From the NCBI GenBank assembly GCA_010405405.1, contig MU004241.1, positions 62,001 through 126,000 of the forward strand: a DNA stretch of 64,000 bases, given 5' to 3'. Positions 10,757-22,093 of this stretch are shown here, one piece after another (within the stretch, counting starts at the first letter, position 1; the number at the start of each line of letters is the position of its first letter). Made by a program: the position numbers and the translations under genes. The stretch comes from Microthyrium microscopicum (taxonomy: Eukaryota > Ascomycota > Dothideomycetes > Microthyriales > Microthyriaceae). The notes under the pieces are model-generated. The model was not told the origin of the DNA. It was given only the letters and a program-made list of their open reading frames with translations, and did no database searches.

Positions 10757-12270
10757 TCCAACTGCATGGCGGGCAATTTTGCACGTCGTTTTCAATTTTG
10801 GATTCCAACTTTCGCCATGAGGCACCTCGCTGTTGGACATCATGATTCTAATATCCCGGTCCGAGAGAGCGGCACAGCGGCGCGTAAATAAGAGCGCCCT
10901 ACGGCGCAGTAGTGTTGAGAAGCGCAGCAAAACAGAAGGAACGAGCTTGATGCACTGTGTTCAATGCTCTAGAGTAAATATTCGCCGTTGTCGCCAGTGA
11001 ATCTGCCTTGTTGATCATCCGTATTGGGCCTTCCATTCACAATGTTAGCGGTTGAAAAGTCTGAGAACACAACAACCTCGCGCACTTCACTGAACTAAGG
11101 TAAACGCCGCGAGAGCCTTTAGCGTACTAAACCCTGAGCACAACGGCCCATGCTTTTTATCCCTGCCCACGCGGTTGGTTCCCAAAATAGGTATTCTCTC
11201 TGCCAAGCTAGATCATCTTGCGGTTATCGGAAAGATTGTGTGGCGATGTAAATTGTGGTTGGTGCACAGCCGCGCACCCCTGAATGATACGCGCGCGCCT
11301 AGAAGACAAGAACCAACGTCGCATCCATCAAGTTGTCTTCTTTACACGTTTCCCTACCTTCTGCAGGCCAGATGCAGGAACTGTGCCTTCGAAGCATTAA
11401 GCAGACCCAGGCTGCGCAATAACTAAGAACCTTGATGTGTAGCTTGGTCTCGAAATGCTTTTCTCTTGGTAGTGCTGGTACTCTGAATTCAGATAGACAT
11501 GAGTCCAACCGCGATTCAAGTCCATTGAGTTGGTTCTGTTCTTTGATCATTGGTGCATGTGCATTCCGCAGGCAAAATGCAGTTGGTTCAAGTCAGTGGC
11601 CATGATCTGAGAATGGCTTCTCGCTCTCGGCATTGTACCTGCGAGTCAGTATAGATTCCAACAAATTTCAGTTGGTCTTAGAATCCTTCCAAGAATCAAC
11701 AATCTCGGGGGGCTCGCATGGCCTGTATGTTGGAGATCCAACAGCATCGATCTAAAATAAGCAAGTCAACCTGCAAAGTTGAACAACAGCCCAGCCAGTT
11801 CGCCTGAGGCCGTGCGAATCAGGACAATCCGCAGTTCTACGTGCATACTGTAGGATCATGTTGGATATCCAACACTGCTAGTATCTGATGAGAATGTTTA
11901 ACATGCAAAGGAGTAACAACAATCCAATTATGCGGTTGTCTTAGCGGCCGCTCATTGTTGGATGGGAAAGGCCTAACATCAGTCGCGGGAAAGCAATGTA
12001 CAACCAGACCAACGGATCTCAGCGCATGACTGAGTAGATGTCGAGTTAGATCACGAAAAGAAGCTTTCAAAGGCAATCGATAATCGTACTTATAGGCGTG
12101 GAAGTGCCTCATTCGGGATTGGCAGATCAGTCGTTCGTCTTCATTCATCAGTTTTATACAGTCTCTATAGGTCGCCAGCCACGTAGCTCCAAGACCATGT
12201 TATGTCATTCCAGATTAGCCTTGGTAGGTAATCCAATTGCACTTACACCACAAGTCCCAGAAACGACCTG

Positions 12271-15043
12271 ATGCCTCTTTACCTTGTCAGTCGTGACATT
12301 GCCATCTGGTACGCTCACTTGGTATTGAAAGGTGGCGGTCTAAGTCCCAGAAATAACAGAATGCCATGACAGCTTTCAGTAGCAAATCACCATGTCGCTC
12401 ACTAGTCTATCAGCCCGAGATCATCTACTAACAGCCGATGTAGATCGGGTGGCTAAGCGCACAATTGTTGCTTGCTTCTCCTGTCCCCAAACCAAACATC
12501 ATCAACGAGGCGCTCAGTGCACTTCAGCCATTTTCTTCCATTGACCAGGCCACTTCCGTGGAATCTGGACAAGCCACTACTATAACAAATGCTTTTGGAG
12601 TCATTGTTGCTACCCTTGCTACCACTCAGGGTGCAGTATCTACTACAATTGTAAATCAAATTGGATCCACCATCACGGTCGAGGTTCCTCTACCAACCTT
12701 AGCGTCGGTTGTTACAACCACCAGTAAGCCATTCAATCCCTTCATCACATGGGCTAACATGTCAAGATGCTGCTGGTACTACTGAGATTATATCATTCAC
12801 CACAACAGGGGCTGTTACCAGCACTGGCAGCAACGGGGAGACCACCGTTATTCCCGTCTTCACAGCCATCTCGGATGGAACCAATATGGTCATTCCAATT
12901 CCAACTGTATCGGACACTTCAACATACAAATCCGACCCGGTGCCGACGGGCTCCCCGTCTAATCCTCTTTCCGCCAATCCGGCAAACAATCCTACTGGTT
13001 CCCCGTCCAACTCGCGGTCTGGTGGGCCTTCGACTTCTCCTAACACCAATCCGACAAGCAGCCCAGCAGAGACACAATCGGGTTCACCGTCGAGCATCAG
13101 CAGCAGCGGCATTCCCCAAATTGCTGTTCTCCCCACACTACCGCCGCTACCGACGTTGCCAGGCATAAGTCCTAGTATGACGTTGCCAGAAGCTTCCGTT
13201 TCTGGCACTGGGGCCTCCCAGGGGCCTTTGCCTGATAACAATAAACCGACCGGTACTAAATCTCCGCCTGATAATACTCAACCAACGGGCACTGGAGCTC
13301 CGCTCGATAACAACAATAAACCAACCGGTACTGGGCCCTCACCTAATAACAGTGATCCAACTGGTACTGGGCCTCCGCCGGATACTACCAAACCAACTGG
13401 CACTGGGCCTTCTCCTAATGACAACAATCCAACTGGTACTGGACCTCCGCCCGATAACACCAAACCCACCGGCACTGGATCTCCGCCCGATAACAACAAC
13501 AATCCCACGGGTACCGTTCCTTCACCTGACAAGAACAACCCGACTGGTACTGCGCCTTCACCTGACAAGAACAATCCGACTGGTACTGCACCATCACCAG
13601 ACAAGAACAACCCGACTGGTACTGCGCCATCACCAGACAAGAACAATCCCACGGGTACCGGGCCTTCACCTGACAAGAACAATCCGACTGGTACTGCGCC
13701 TACACCAGACAAGAACAATCCGACTGATACTGCGCCTACACCAGACAAGAACAATCCGACTGGTACNNNNNNNNNNNNNNNNNNNNNNNNNNNNNNNNNN
13801 NNNNNNNNNNNNNNNNNNNNNNNNNNNNNNNGACAAGAACAATCCGACTGGTACTGCGCCTACACCAGACAAGAACAATCCGACTGGTACTGCGCCTACA
13901 CCAGACAAGAACAATCCGACTGGTACCGGCCCTTCGCCTGACAAGACTACACCAACAGGTACCTCTCCTAATAACAATAATGATCCAACTAAGACAGAAA
14001 CCCCAAACAAGACCGATGATCCAACAACGACGCCAGATCCCACAAAGCCCAGCACGATTACTACGGCGCCTACTCCACCCGGCGCTTCGGCTTCGACCAA
14101 TGGCTGCACAACCCTTCAAACAGCAAGCGCGTGCAGCGTTCAATGCAATAATGGGAAAGATTGTTCGACAAGCTGCTCAGTTATTCAGGTTGCATGCACA
14201 GCCACTTGTACTGAAGCAACCTGCACCAGCACCAGGAACATTCCTAAAGGCGCGATGGTGGTGAGTATTGTGCAATCAAAAACACAACCCGTATGCTAAT
14301 CGTTGAAGATTCCATTTACCCAAGGCAACATCCACGGTACCGCAGGACACGAGTTCGATTACGCGCAGGCAACTCAGCTCGCCTCTAGCATAGCGCAATA
14401 CGAGGCCTCCGAGCTCCCATCCGTGGTTTCTACCGTCAACCCCAACCCAACCGATCTTCCCACAATTGCATTACCTCCGAAGCCTTCTAGCACGCCGGCA
14501 GGTCCTAAAGGAAAAGATGTTCTCGTTGTCTGGGACCAACCTCCGGTGACTGGGCCGTATAGCTACCGATTCTACGTTGCTACAGCCGGCTCGAACCCGT
14601 CTGTCGTCGACCCCAAGACCTGTGACGGCGGTCCAGGACCCTGGATCGTGGCAAACGATGCGGTTTCTGGTCGTGCGGATAAAGCCAGGAGCTCGAAGCA
14701 TCCCCTGGGTCCTGGTGATCGCAAGCCAGTGGGCATTATAGATCTTAAATCTGGCAATTCGGGCGACAAGCTCCCACAAACTTGTGGCTTCAACGATCTC
14801 GACAACGGCAAGGCCTCGATCTACTGCCCAGGGCCGAATGGTGCAACTGGCAAAAATTACCCGTGCATTGTGCCTGATTCAGACACGTACCAGAAGATCA
14901 CGCCAGATTCCGGAAAATGTCCTAAGATGGCCACGATGGATGAAATCGACAATGTCAAAATGCTTGCATATGTAAGTCCTCATATTTTCTCGGAGGAGCG
15001 GCTGCTAATCATCTTATAGATCTGCAATCTACCTGACTGGTGA
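12271..15043 (+). CDS. Mucin-like Pro/Thr repeat secreted protein, interrupted by a gap
   Basis: Exons are 12444..12723, 12767..13766 (gap) 13832..14260, 14309..14971 and 15020..15043, with introns of 43-48 bp. The first exon is uncertain. A TACTAAC branch site (12426) and TAG acceptor (12441) mark an upstream intron, and both ATG 12271 (exon to 12285, used here) and ATG 12197 (exon to 12223) join in phase to ..IGWLSAQLLLAS to make a signal peptide. The body is Ser/Thr/Val-rich, then about 25 units of the type NPTGTAPSPDKN (12 residues), then a Cys-rich block (CTTLQTASACSVQCNNGKDC) and a 220-residue C-terminal domain ending ICNLPDW. Such proteins are usually heavily O-glycosylated wall or adhesion proteins; the C-terminal domain is unknown to me. 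The last intron could also use the GTGAGTAAG overlapping the stop at 15041. Confidence 0.72.
13225..13960 (+). repeat. Coding minisatellite, 36-39-bp units (PTGTxPSPDxN)
   Basis: Near-identical 36-bp units encode NPTGTAPSPDKN or NPTGTAPTPDKN. Upstream units are more varied (DNNKPTGTGPPP, DTTKPTGTGPSP), the downstream ones almost identical. The array spans the assembly gap, so the true copy number is unknown and likely variable between strains. Confidence 0.9.
13767..13831. other. Assembly gap (65 N)
   Basis: 65 undetermined bases fall inside the 36-bp repeat array. The repeat before ends at GGTAC and resumes at GACAAG. A true filling would be 13 bases plus a multiple of 36 and would keep the frame, whereas 65 does not. 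The N count is therefore not a real length. Confidence 0.95.
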
Positions 15044-15746
15044 GTAAGAGTAGGACGACAGAATCATTTTGCATGATTGCATAAGTCCAAGACCTTGATG
15101 TCGCACCGTATATCCATGGAATTAAGGACCGTAAGCTTCCGAAATGGGATCTGCTGAGCGCAGAGGCTTAGGTTCTCGTTAATAGGATCGGTGTACTATA
15201 AATGGCTGCCTGTAAACCAAAATTTTCAGAAGCTATCGTTTTCAAAGCAAGGTCATTGATGAATCTATTGTAGGATGTTATAACTTCGCTTATCATTTCG
15301 CTGTTCTAACCCTGAAAGCCTGGTTTAATCAAAAAGCTGTTATAGAAATGTCTACCTAGAATCCGTGTAGTACTCATATTATATGGTTCTTCACGCGAAT
15401 ATGAGATACATACCCGTTCGTAGATTTGGATTTGTAATTAGTGGTTTGAGCCAAACATGGTGATGAACTACGACGTTGCAAAGCACTTCTCAGAGAAAAC
15501 GTCTACAACTTTCATCGAGTGCGCCAATAGATTGTCAATTTATCGCATACAACAGCTAACGATGCCGTTCCTCTATTTAACGTATCAAGACAGAAACGTA
15601 ATTTTTGGTTGATCACCAGAACGATTCACTTCTTCTGACAGCAATGTAGCAAGGATGGAGGAGGTATGTTAAAAATGAACTCTCTCATCTCTTGTGTCTT
15701 TTCCATACACAAAGCTATTTTTACCGAGTTCTACTTATCAGCGATC
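15044..15746. other. Intergenic, no gene seen
   Basis: About 700 bp between two converging genes. It is AT-rich, with an isolated TATAAA word near 15196. Nothing else is recognisable. Confidence 0.55.
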
Positions 15747-17327
15747 TCATTCATGGCCGATAGGCTTTCCATCTAGCTGCCATTGCAAGTTATAGGTTTG
15801 CATTTTGACCATCGTGGCCTGCTCAGCAGGAACAGTTCGTGGATCTGGGCCAACCATATTGTGAGGGAACCCAGTATCAAATGCTACGACGCCTTCAATT
15901 TCTTTGATGTGGTCATCAGAGAGGTGTATCGCGAGACTTTTTATGTTGTCTTCAAGGTGTTCGACCTGATTTAAGATTAGCCATGCAATCGCTGTTGAGG
16001 ATAGTGTGCACAAATACCTTGCGACCTCCAATTATGGGAAAAACATAAGGAGCCTTTTGCATGACATATGCTAGAGCAACTGCATCGCTATCAGTAGTTT
16101 CGTTTTCTGAGTCGCGACGACAAGGAAATGAGCTTACCTGCTTGAATACTCTCAACTCCGATTTGTCCAGCAATCTTCTCCAAAGTAGCGGACATTTTCT
16201 CCTGCTCAGGGCTTTGATCAGCCCCATGGAAACTGCGAAGACCTTCGTTGGCCTTTTTACGCTCTTCAAGTTGCTTCTTGGTCTGAAGCTTTCCACCTGT
16301 TTTGGTCAGTTTACTCTACACAGAAACAGAAGAGAGAACATTACCACCCATAACATCCCAGGGTGCGAGGGCCATACCATAGGTACGCGCCATTGGCAGA
16401 ATGTCTCTCTCGAAATCTCGAATCAGTACATTCCATCGCCCTTGGTAAATGGAAAAAGGGGTCTTATGAGCAGCATTGGCGTATTCGTTGGCAGCTGAAA
16501 CAACCCATGCAGGCTATTCTGAAATTAGCATTCAGATGAATGTCCAAGTTGACGAGACCATACCGTGTCAGAAACACCCAAGTACAGAACTTTGCCTTGA
16601 GCGACAAGTTCATGGAGAGCATCCATAATTTCTTTGACGCTTGCTGCATACTCCCACCAATGAACGTATCTCACTTAAATTAGATAATTGTGAAATTAGG
16701 CAGTGGCATAACTCACAGAATATCAACGTAATCGGTTTGCAACTTTTTGAGCGAATCTCTGAAAGAGACATGCAGACTCTTTTTGCCGTTTCCGCCATAA
16801 TTGACTGAATGAGGTGTTTTACCCATGTCAATGGCTTTGTAGCTGTACGAACTTAGCATCGCCATCATGAACTACATCCACTGGGTTGCAGCTCACTTTG
16901 TGGTGTATTTTGTGGCAATGACCAAATGATCACGATTGCCGCGTTCAACCATCCATTCCCCAAGCCAATTTTCAGAGTCATTGTCCTGATAGTTCTACCA
17001 AATTATATCAGCAAGGCCTCTTTAGCCAAAAAGAGGACAAATTAGCTCACATTGGCTGTGTCAATGAAGTTGCCCCCTTTTTCATAGAAAGCATCCAAAA
17101 GCTTAAAGCTCTGCTCTTTGTTCATTGAGCCCATCCAGTCGCTCCACGCCTCCCCGATACTCATTGCACCGAGGCATAGAGGAGAGACTTTGACCTGGTC
17201 TGCTGTTAGATTTGAAGGTTCTACGCATAGGAGCTTGACCTCAACTCACAGCAGCAGTTGGAGACAGAAATCGAGGTTTGCCCAACTCGGACTTTGCCTC
17301 TGGCACAGCGCTGAATATTGTTGACAT
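15747..17327 (-). CDS. Aldo-keto reductase, aryl-alcohol dehydrogenase (AAD) type
   Basis: Nine exons on the minus strand: 17327..17250, 17194..17051, 16994..16897, 16842..16717, 16669..16564, 16513..16345, 16296..16138, 16079..16018 and 15965..15747; 1161 nt, 386 aa, all phases consistent. The AKR barrel shows [32 protein letters not shown] with catalytic Asp71 and Tyr76, Lys103 in VIATK, and His152 in YVHWWEY. The C-terminal cofactor part reads [20 protein letters not shown]. Relatives are yeast AAD14/AAD16 and the norsolorinic-acid reductase group, which are cytosolic NADPH-dependent reductases of aryl aldehydes or ketones. No biosynthetic cluster partners are nearby, so a general aldehyde-reducing role is more likely than a toxin pathway. 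Two acceptors are unusual (GTGAG at 16670, AATAG at 16514), but only these keep the family sequence. Confidence 0.93.
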
Positions 17328-18263
17328 TGTGTTTTAGCTTTGGGTGAACTAGTTGTTCTTGTTTTGTTGATAACTAAATTGGGATGAAATGATCAAGCCG
17401 ATTTGGACAAGTGAGGGAGAGGAGTTTATATATACCTACAAGGTAGGACTTCTTGTAAACAAGCTCGGATTTAGGCTATTTCCTGCGGCTTGAAAAGCGA
17501 TTGATAGTGCCCCAATGCCCCACATTCTGATATCAGCGTCATTCAACCAGTCCAAAGCTTCGTTGTTCCACAGATGAGCTCAGCTAACAACGGAGGTAAG
17601 GTAAAAGGTAAGAGTACTCTAACTTAAACCCTATGCACAACTCGCCTCGAATACTCCATTTGCCTGATTCTCGCGCAATAATTCCTTATTCCATCACTAT
17701 GGGATGGTACCAAGATCGAAATGTTAGTCTTCCATTTCCAATTTTTTACCAATGGCGTGGTTGTGTCCTCTCTGACATCCACAACGTCCTTTCTGACTAT
17801 GTTCTTTCTAGAGCCAACATTTCTTGTTCCATGTTATTTTTACACGAGCATGCCGTACTAAGATTGCATAATTTGCTCTGTTATCCGGATTTAGCATTAC
17901 TATTTCTATAACTAAACCGGTCGCTTCTCCAGTACTTAGAGTAGTACTTACTACAATGTGTTTCTGTATTGACATACCACCATTCTTTCAGGGGGCCATT
18001 GATCACACATTTTGACCAACATATAAACCGAATGACGTCTCTCCATTATCGGTTTGAACAATTTTCAAAGATTATGAAGCCTTACGCAGCAAGAAGTGCG
18101 GCTAGAAGCGGTTAGCGTGGTGGTCACAACTTCAACTCATGAATTTGCGGTGTGACAACAAACAAATTTCTTGCCAGATTGCTCGAGTCCACTACAACCA
18201 CTAAACTTCCTCGAGAAAACATCTAGAGTCAATTGCACCGTTCATTACTAAATCCCTGCAAAA
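17328..18263. other. Intergenic between divergent genes
   Basis: 936 bp containing the promoters of the aldo-keto reductase (-) and the HAD phosphatase (+). No gene-like ORF with a family signature is seen. Confidence 0.55.
17425..17434 (-). promoter_or_regulatory. Putative TATA box of the aldo-keto reductase gene
   Basis: The minus strand reads TATATATAAA about 100 bp upstream of the ATG at 17327. This is a good match in sequence and distance for a fungal TATA element, inferred only from position. Confidence 0.5.
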
Positions 18264-19013
18264 ATGATCACCCTCGTCGCCTTTGACCTCGACGGCACGC
18301 TCGCCGAGAGCAAACAGCCCCTCAAAGACACCATGGCGGAAGCTCTTGCCGACCTTCTCTCCGTCGCCAATGTCGCTGTCATCTCTGGTGGTGACTGGCC
18401 CCAATTCCAAAAACAAGTCGCTAGCCGTCTACCTGCCCGCGCCGAGCTCAAAAACCTTTGGCTCATGCCCACCACCGGTACCAAACTTTACACACATAAA
18501 GCAAGCGAGTGGAAAGTCGAATATGCCGAGCTATTCAGCGAACAACAGCGCAAAGATATCATTGCCGCTTTCAACGCTTCTCTAGAGGCCACTGGCTTCA
18601 AGCCTGAGCAGACATGGGGCGAGCTCATCGAAGACCGCGGAAGCCAAATTACTTTTTCAGCACTAGGCCAGTCAGCGCCCGTGTCAGCAAAGGAGGTTTG
18701 GGATCCAGATTTTGCCAAGCGCAAGGTCATTCAGGCCGACATGCGCAAACGGTTGCCGGATCTGTCCATCAACATGGGCGGTGCAACTTCGATTGATATC
18801 ACACAAAAGGGCGTCGACAAGGGTTATGGACTCAAGAAGTTGAGAGATGCGAGTGGCATCCCTTTGGAGCAGATGATGTTCATTGGCGATGCTATCTTCC
18901 CCGGTGGAAACGATTATCCTGCCAAAGAGATTGGACTCGAGACAGTACGTGTCAAGGACCCAGATGGCACTCTTGCAGCCATTGCTGGCATCGTGGCATG
19001 TCTTAAGAAGTAA
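18264..19013 (+). CDS. HAD-IIB family phosphatase, phosphomannomutase-like
   Basis: Single exon, 249 aa. Motif I is FDLDGTLAE with the nucleophile and acid Asp at residues 8 and 10. Motif II is the Ser in AVISGGDWPQF, motif III is the Lys in the KGVDKGYGLKKL region, and motif IV is FIGDAIFPGGNDYPA. A C2-type cap lies in the middle, with the fold of eukaryotic phosphomannomutase (Sec53/PMM). It lacks the usual PMM ending and reads more like the bacterial HAD-IIB proteins often labelled phosphomannomutase. It probably dephosphorylates or isomerises a sugar phosphate in the cytosol; the substrate cannot be told from sequence. It is intronless, whereas most neighbours have introns. Confidence 0.88.
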   Translation: MITLVAFDLDGTLAESKQPLKDTMAEALADLLSVANVAVISGGDWPQFQKQVASRLPARAELKNLWLMPTTGTKLYTHKASEWKVEYAELFSEQQRKDIIAAFNASLEATGFKPEQTWGELIEDRGSQITFSALGQSAPVSAKEVWDPDFAKRKVIQADMRKRLPDLSINMGGATSIDITQKGVDKGYGLKKLRDASGIPLEQMMFIGDAIFPGGNDYPAKEIGLETVRVKDPDGTLAAIAGIVACLKK

Positions 19014-19530
19014 ACAACAACTTCATCCCGAGGGAGGCAATAATTGGATATCCAATAACTTGGCTCGGAGGACTTTCTGTCCTACAAGCTGAATGGCTCA
19101 TGGCCTTGCCACCAGATACCACCAGTCTCCGGATGTGCTTGGAAAAAGAAAAGTCCTGTCCATGCAAGGCATAATTCAGTCCCAGCATAACCTTTATAGA
19201 AAGTAGATATTACGAATGACTACAAAGACACAACTGTATTGAGGTACCCGTCGATTCTATCAGCTCCCATGTATCCAGTACATTGCTAATCGGCGCTATG
19301 CCATCAGCTAGTGAATGGTGGCATTTTTTGCGCTCTTTTTGTACATCAACTCATGCCAGCAATCCAGATTCAAGAGTACTATGAGTTAAAAATCATTACA
19401 CATACATAAAGTTGCTGCAATTTTATTGATTATATCGAGAATGTCTCTATTTGCTCATATATTAATCATTCTGATCTAGTACCGCCCACCATTTTGCATG
19501 GTGTCCGTTGCTGACGCCACTTACATCCCT
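19014..19530. other. Intergenic, no gene seen
   Basis: About 520 bp between converging genes. Nothing is recognised beyond ordinary AT-rich 3' flanks. Confidence 0.55.
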
Positions 19531-20791
19531 CTAACACCAGTTGCGTTGGTCAATCTTCCAGTGCTCCTTAACAAGGGCAGCATCAGGGCCGCAGAAAGCA
19601 GCCTTAGCAGTGGCATCACCCTTGAACACAGCGTCGAGGAACTTGACAGCAGCAACACCGAACTTGCCACCATCCTTGGCGGAGTATGTTCCCATGTGGC
19701 CGGTGTCAAGGTTGAGCTTCAAGGAAGGTAGCTTCTGGTTGATGTCTTTCCAGTCAGCCTCGCCCTAAAGTGCAGGTTAGTACGAGTTGCCCCTATTTGG
19801 CTCTATTTAGTATTTCGTATAGCTTACATTGGAATAGGCGATATCCTTAGGTCCTCCCAGGAAGTACGAAACTGGGACCTTGATCTCAGCAAGAAGAGGA
19901 ACCTTGCCATCATCAAGAAGACCACTGTTGAAGATCATAATCTGCTTGACGCGGTCATCATGATACGCGGTGCTGTAGGCCTGAAGACCACCACAGCTCT
20001 GGCCAGCAGTGGCAATGTGGGCAGTATCAATGTCTCCGTACTTGGAGCCCTTGCCAGCAAGCACCCAGTCAATACCGGCAGTCATCTGCTTGATTGAGCT
20101 TTGCTTGCCGAAGAGGCTGAAGCCTTTGGCGGGAGCACCGTTGGCGAGGACTAGATATCCGTGACTGGCGATCTCCTTGAGGAGGTTGCCAAATTGTGTG
20201 GGATCGTTGGCGCAACCGCCGTTGCCCCAGATGAGGACTGGGAGCTTGACACCGGCTGGAGGAGTCGCAGGAGCGTAGATGGTGTGATCATCAAGAGTAG
20301 GATCCTGAGATTTGGCGGATGGATACTTTCCGGAGCCTGGAGTTGTTTGCTCAGTCATGCTAGGGATTCCACCGTTTGGCGCTTCTGGTCTATTGTGTTG
20401 TCAGTCTCTTCAATTTTTCGTATCTTGTTGTCGCCGAAAACAATATTCCATGAGGTAATCCCCAGCACTCCAGAGAGTGCCAAAGATACTTTATCATATA
20501 TGTATCAACTTTACGTACCCAACAAGGTCGGCCATAGAAGTAGGCGTCTTGGGTGCAGCTATCCACAACTATCAGCATTGATGAGTCTTGATTAACAAGG
20601 GATTTATTCTCACCTCTTGATGACGAAGCACCTTTGGCGGCGGAGGTAGGACCGAACATATCCAAGTTCATGCCGAAAATTCCACCCATACCACCGTTTT
20701 CACCAGAAGCTGGGAGAGGCTTGGCCTGGGGCGTCTGGGGCATAGCAGCGGCAGTCAATGCCAATGAGGCAAGAACAAATTTCGAAACCAT
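19531..20791 (-). CDS. Secreted alpha/beta hydrolase (PETase/dienelactone-hydrolase-like fold)
   Basis: Four exons on the minus strand: 20791..20614, 20558..20519, 20389..19828 and 19764..19531; 1014 nt, 337 aa. It starts with a signal peptide (MVSKFVLASLALTAAAMP) and a Gly/Met-rich linker. The hydrolase domain has an oxyanion-type strand and turn (PVLIWGNGGCAND), nucleophile Ser204 in TAGQSCGGLQAY, and catalytic His283 in LDTGHMGTYS; the acid is probably the Asp in the GGPKDIAYSN loop. Cys residues near the end may form a disulfide. The substrate is unknown, with an ester bond in plant or polymer material plausible. Related fungal proteins are usually annotated only as alpha/beta hydrolase. 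Confidence 0.85.
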
Positions 20792-22093
20792 CTTGACAAG
20801 CTGTAGCGATAGACTTGACTGATCGAATGTGCAAAATATTACGTGTAGGAAGTGACAGTTTCTGCATTCAACATCATGGACAACTGGTCATCATATACAG
20901 ATCTAGATGGCGACCAAAAAAATCCTAGAGTTGATTAAACAATATGAAAGCCAACGCTAAATTTTTGGTCGGAAGACCCTCATGGGAGTTGATAATTAAG
21001 AGATACAAGGAACGGACAAAGCAGTTCACTGATTTGCCGGCAATTCCGGAACCTGCCCTTAAGCAACCTGGTATAGGGAACTGTTCAAGTAGAAAGGTTC
21101 AATGCATAACCTACATCAATTGCCTACCTGGGACCCACGTGCCTAGGAATCGATAAAGGGGGCTGTATGAAGCATATTAAGAGCCGCGACTGGTTGCGCA
21201 ATGACAATATCGTCGCCACTCTTTGCCAAGTGGCCACCTCTGAGAAGATGGATGACCTCGATGCAATCAATTGTCTTCTTCGAGGATCTTGTCCTAAGCA
21301 TACGTACTTCACAGAGATGCGTTGGTGTGAATCATGTGCATTAGCCCTATCAGCAATATTGTGATCTTGTGGTCTTGTGCTTGTCCTTAAAGCATCGGGC
21401 GCGTGGCAAACTCCTGTTGAAAATGCGACGATGCAACTAACAGATAATTTGGTAGGACTCTGGACCCAAAAAATTTCTTGAAATCTGAGTGATCTTGCTT
21501 GTCACTGGAGCTCTCGCCAACAGTGAGCGGCTAGGCTGGATTTACTGAATCCCTTTTCAACCAGACTTTCAACTCAAAGTCCGAGATTTTGACTCGCACA
21601 TGATGTTCATTGCCATTTTGATTTACCATCAGAGACAGCTTAAGAGCTAGAGAGTGAAAAGGAGCTTGAGACGCTTATAAAAAGGACCACATCGATCTAG
21701 TGTAGAAGAACGCCTGCAGCAAGAGTGAATCTATGGAAGGGTACCTTGAAGGGAGCTAAAGGATTTATATTGAAAACCAGTAGCGAGAATGCCAGATGGA
21801 AGGATAATATTCCTGACGGATTGAATGTGTGTGAGACTGGAAGAGATGAAGTTGAGAAGAACGAAGATGGATAACATGAAGAATGCCAAGCAATCGTGAT
21901 GCGGTATTATTGGTTTTATTGGTAATTTTGGAGCTATGACCCTCGACCTTCAACATCGTTACGAGGCTTTGCTTGCCTGGAGCATCGTCAACACCAACTC
22001 CCCCCCACAATCACCAAGCCTTCATACTTCCTTCCAAACTCCGAAATTACACATACTACTCTCTAAAGCCTCAGCTCATCAAAAGTCCTCAAG
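20792..22093. other. Intergenic between divergent genes
   Basis: 1.3 kb with promoters for the hydrolase (-) and PUP2 (+). A TATAAAAAGG word lies at 21676, about 420 bp before the PUP2 ATG, too far to be its obvious TATA box. ORFs at 20944-21364 lack any family signal. Confidence 0.5.

Larger units (their letters stand above)
10386..12270. other. Long intergenic region with minisatellite
   Basis: About 1.9 kb with no credible gene. It contains the protease promoter, a 17-bp minisatellite (10587-10756) and many scattered copies of the words TCCAAC and GTTGGA up to about 11,960. These look like decayed relics of the same repeat. Confidence 0.55.

Noticed and set aside
10502-10808. Repetitive minus-strand ORFs (QLDFVSSWTLSPVGLC type)
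   Set aside because: Translation of the 17-bp minisatellite only; the same peptide cycles through all frames.
13278-14143. Long open frames on the minus strand across the mucin repeats
   Set aside because: They arise because a 36-bp repeat without stops is open in several frames; the plus-strand reading has introns, a signal-like start and a Cys-rich domain.
15041-15110. An extra intron after the mucin-like gene's stop (GTGAGTAAG)
   Set aside because: A good donor overlaps the TGA, but the next possible exon adds only a few residues before a stop, so the simpler ending was kept.
15747-17327. Aldo-keto reductase as part of a polyketide/aflatoxin-type cluster
   Set aside because: Similarity to norsolorinic-acid reductases exists at family level, but no polyketide synthase, P450 or regulator is present in the window.
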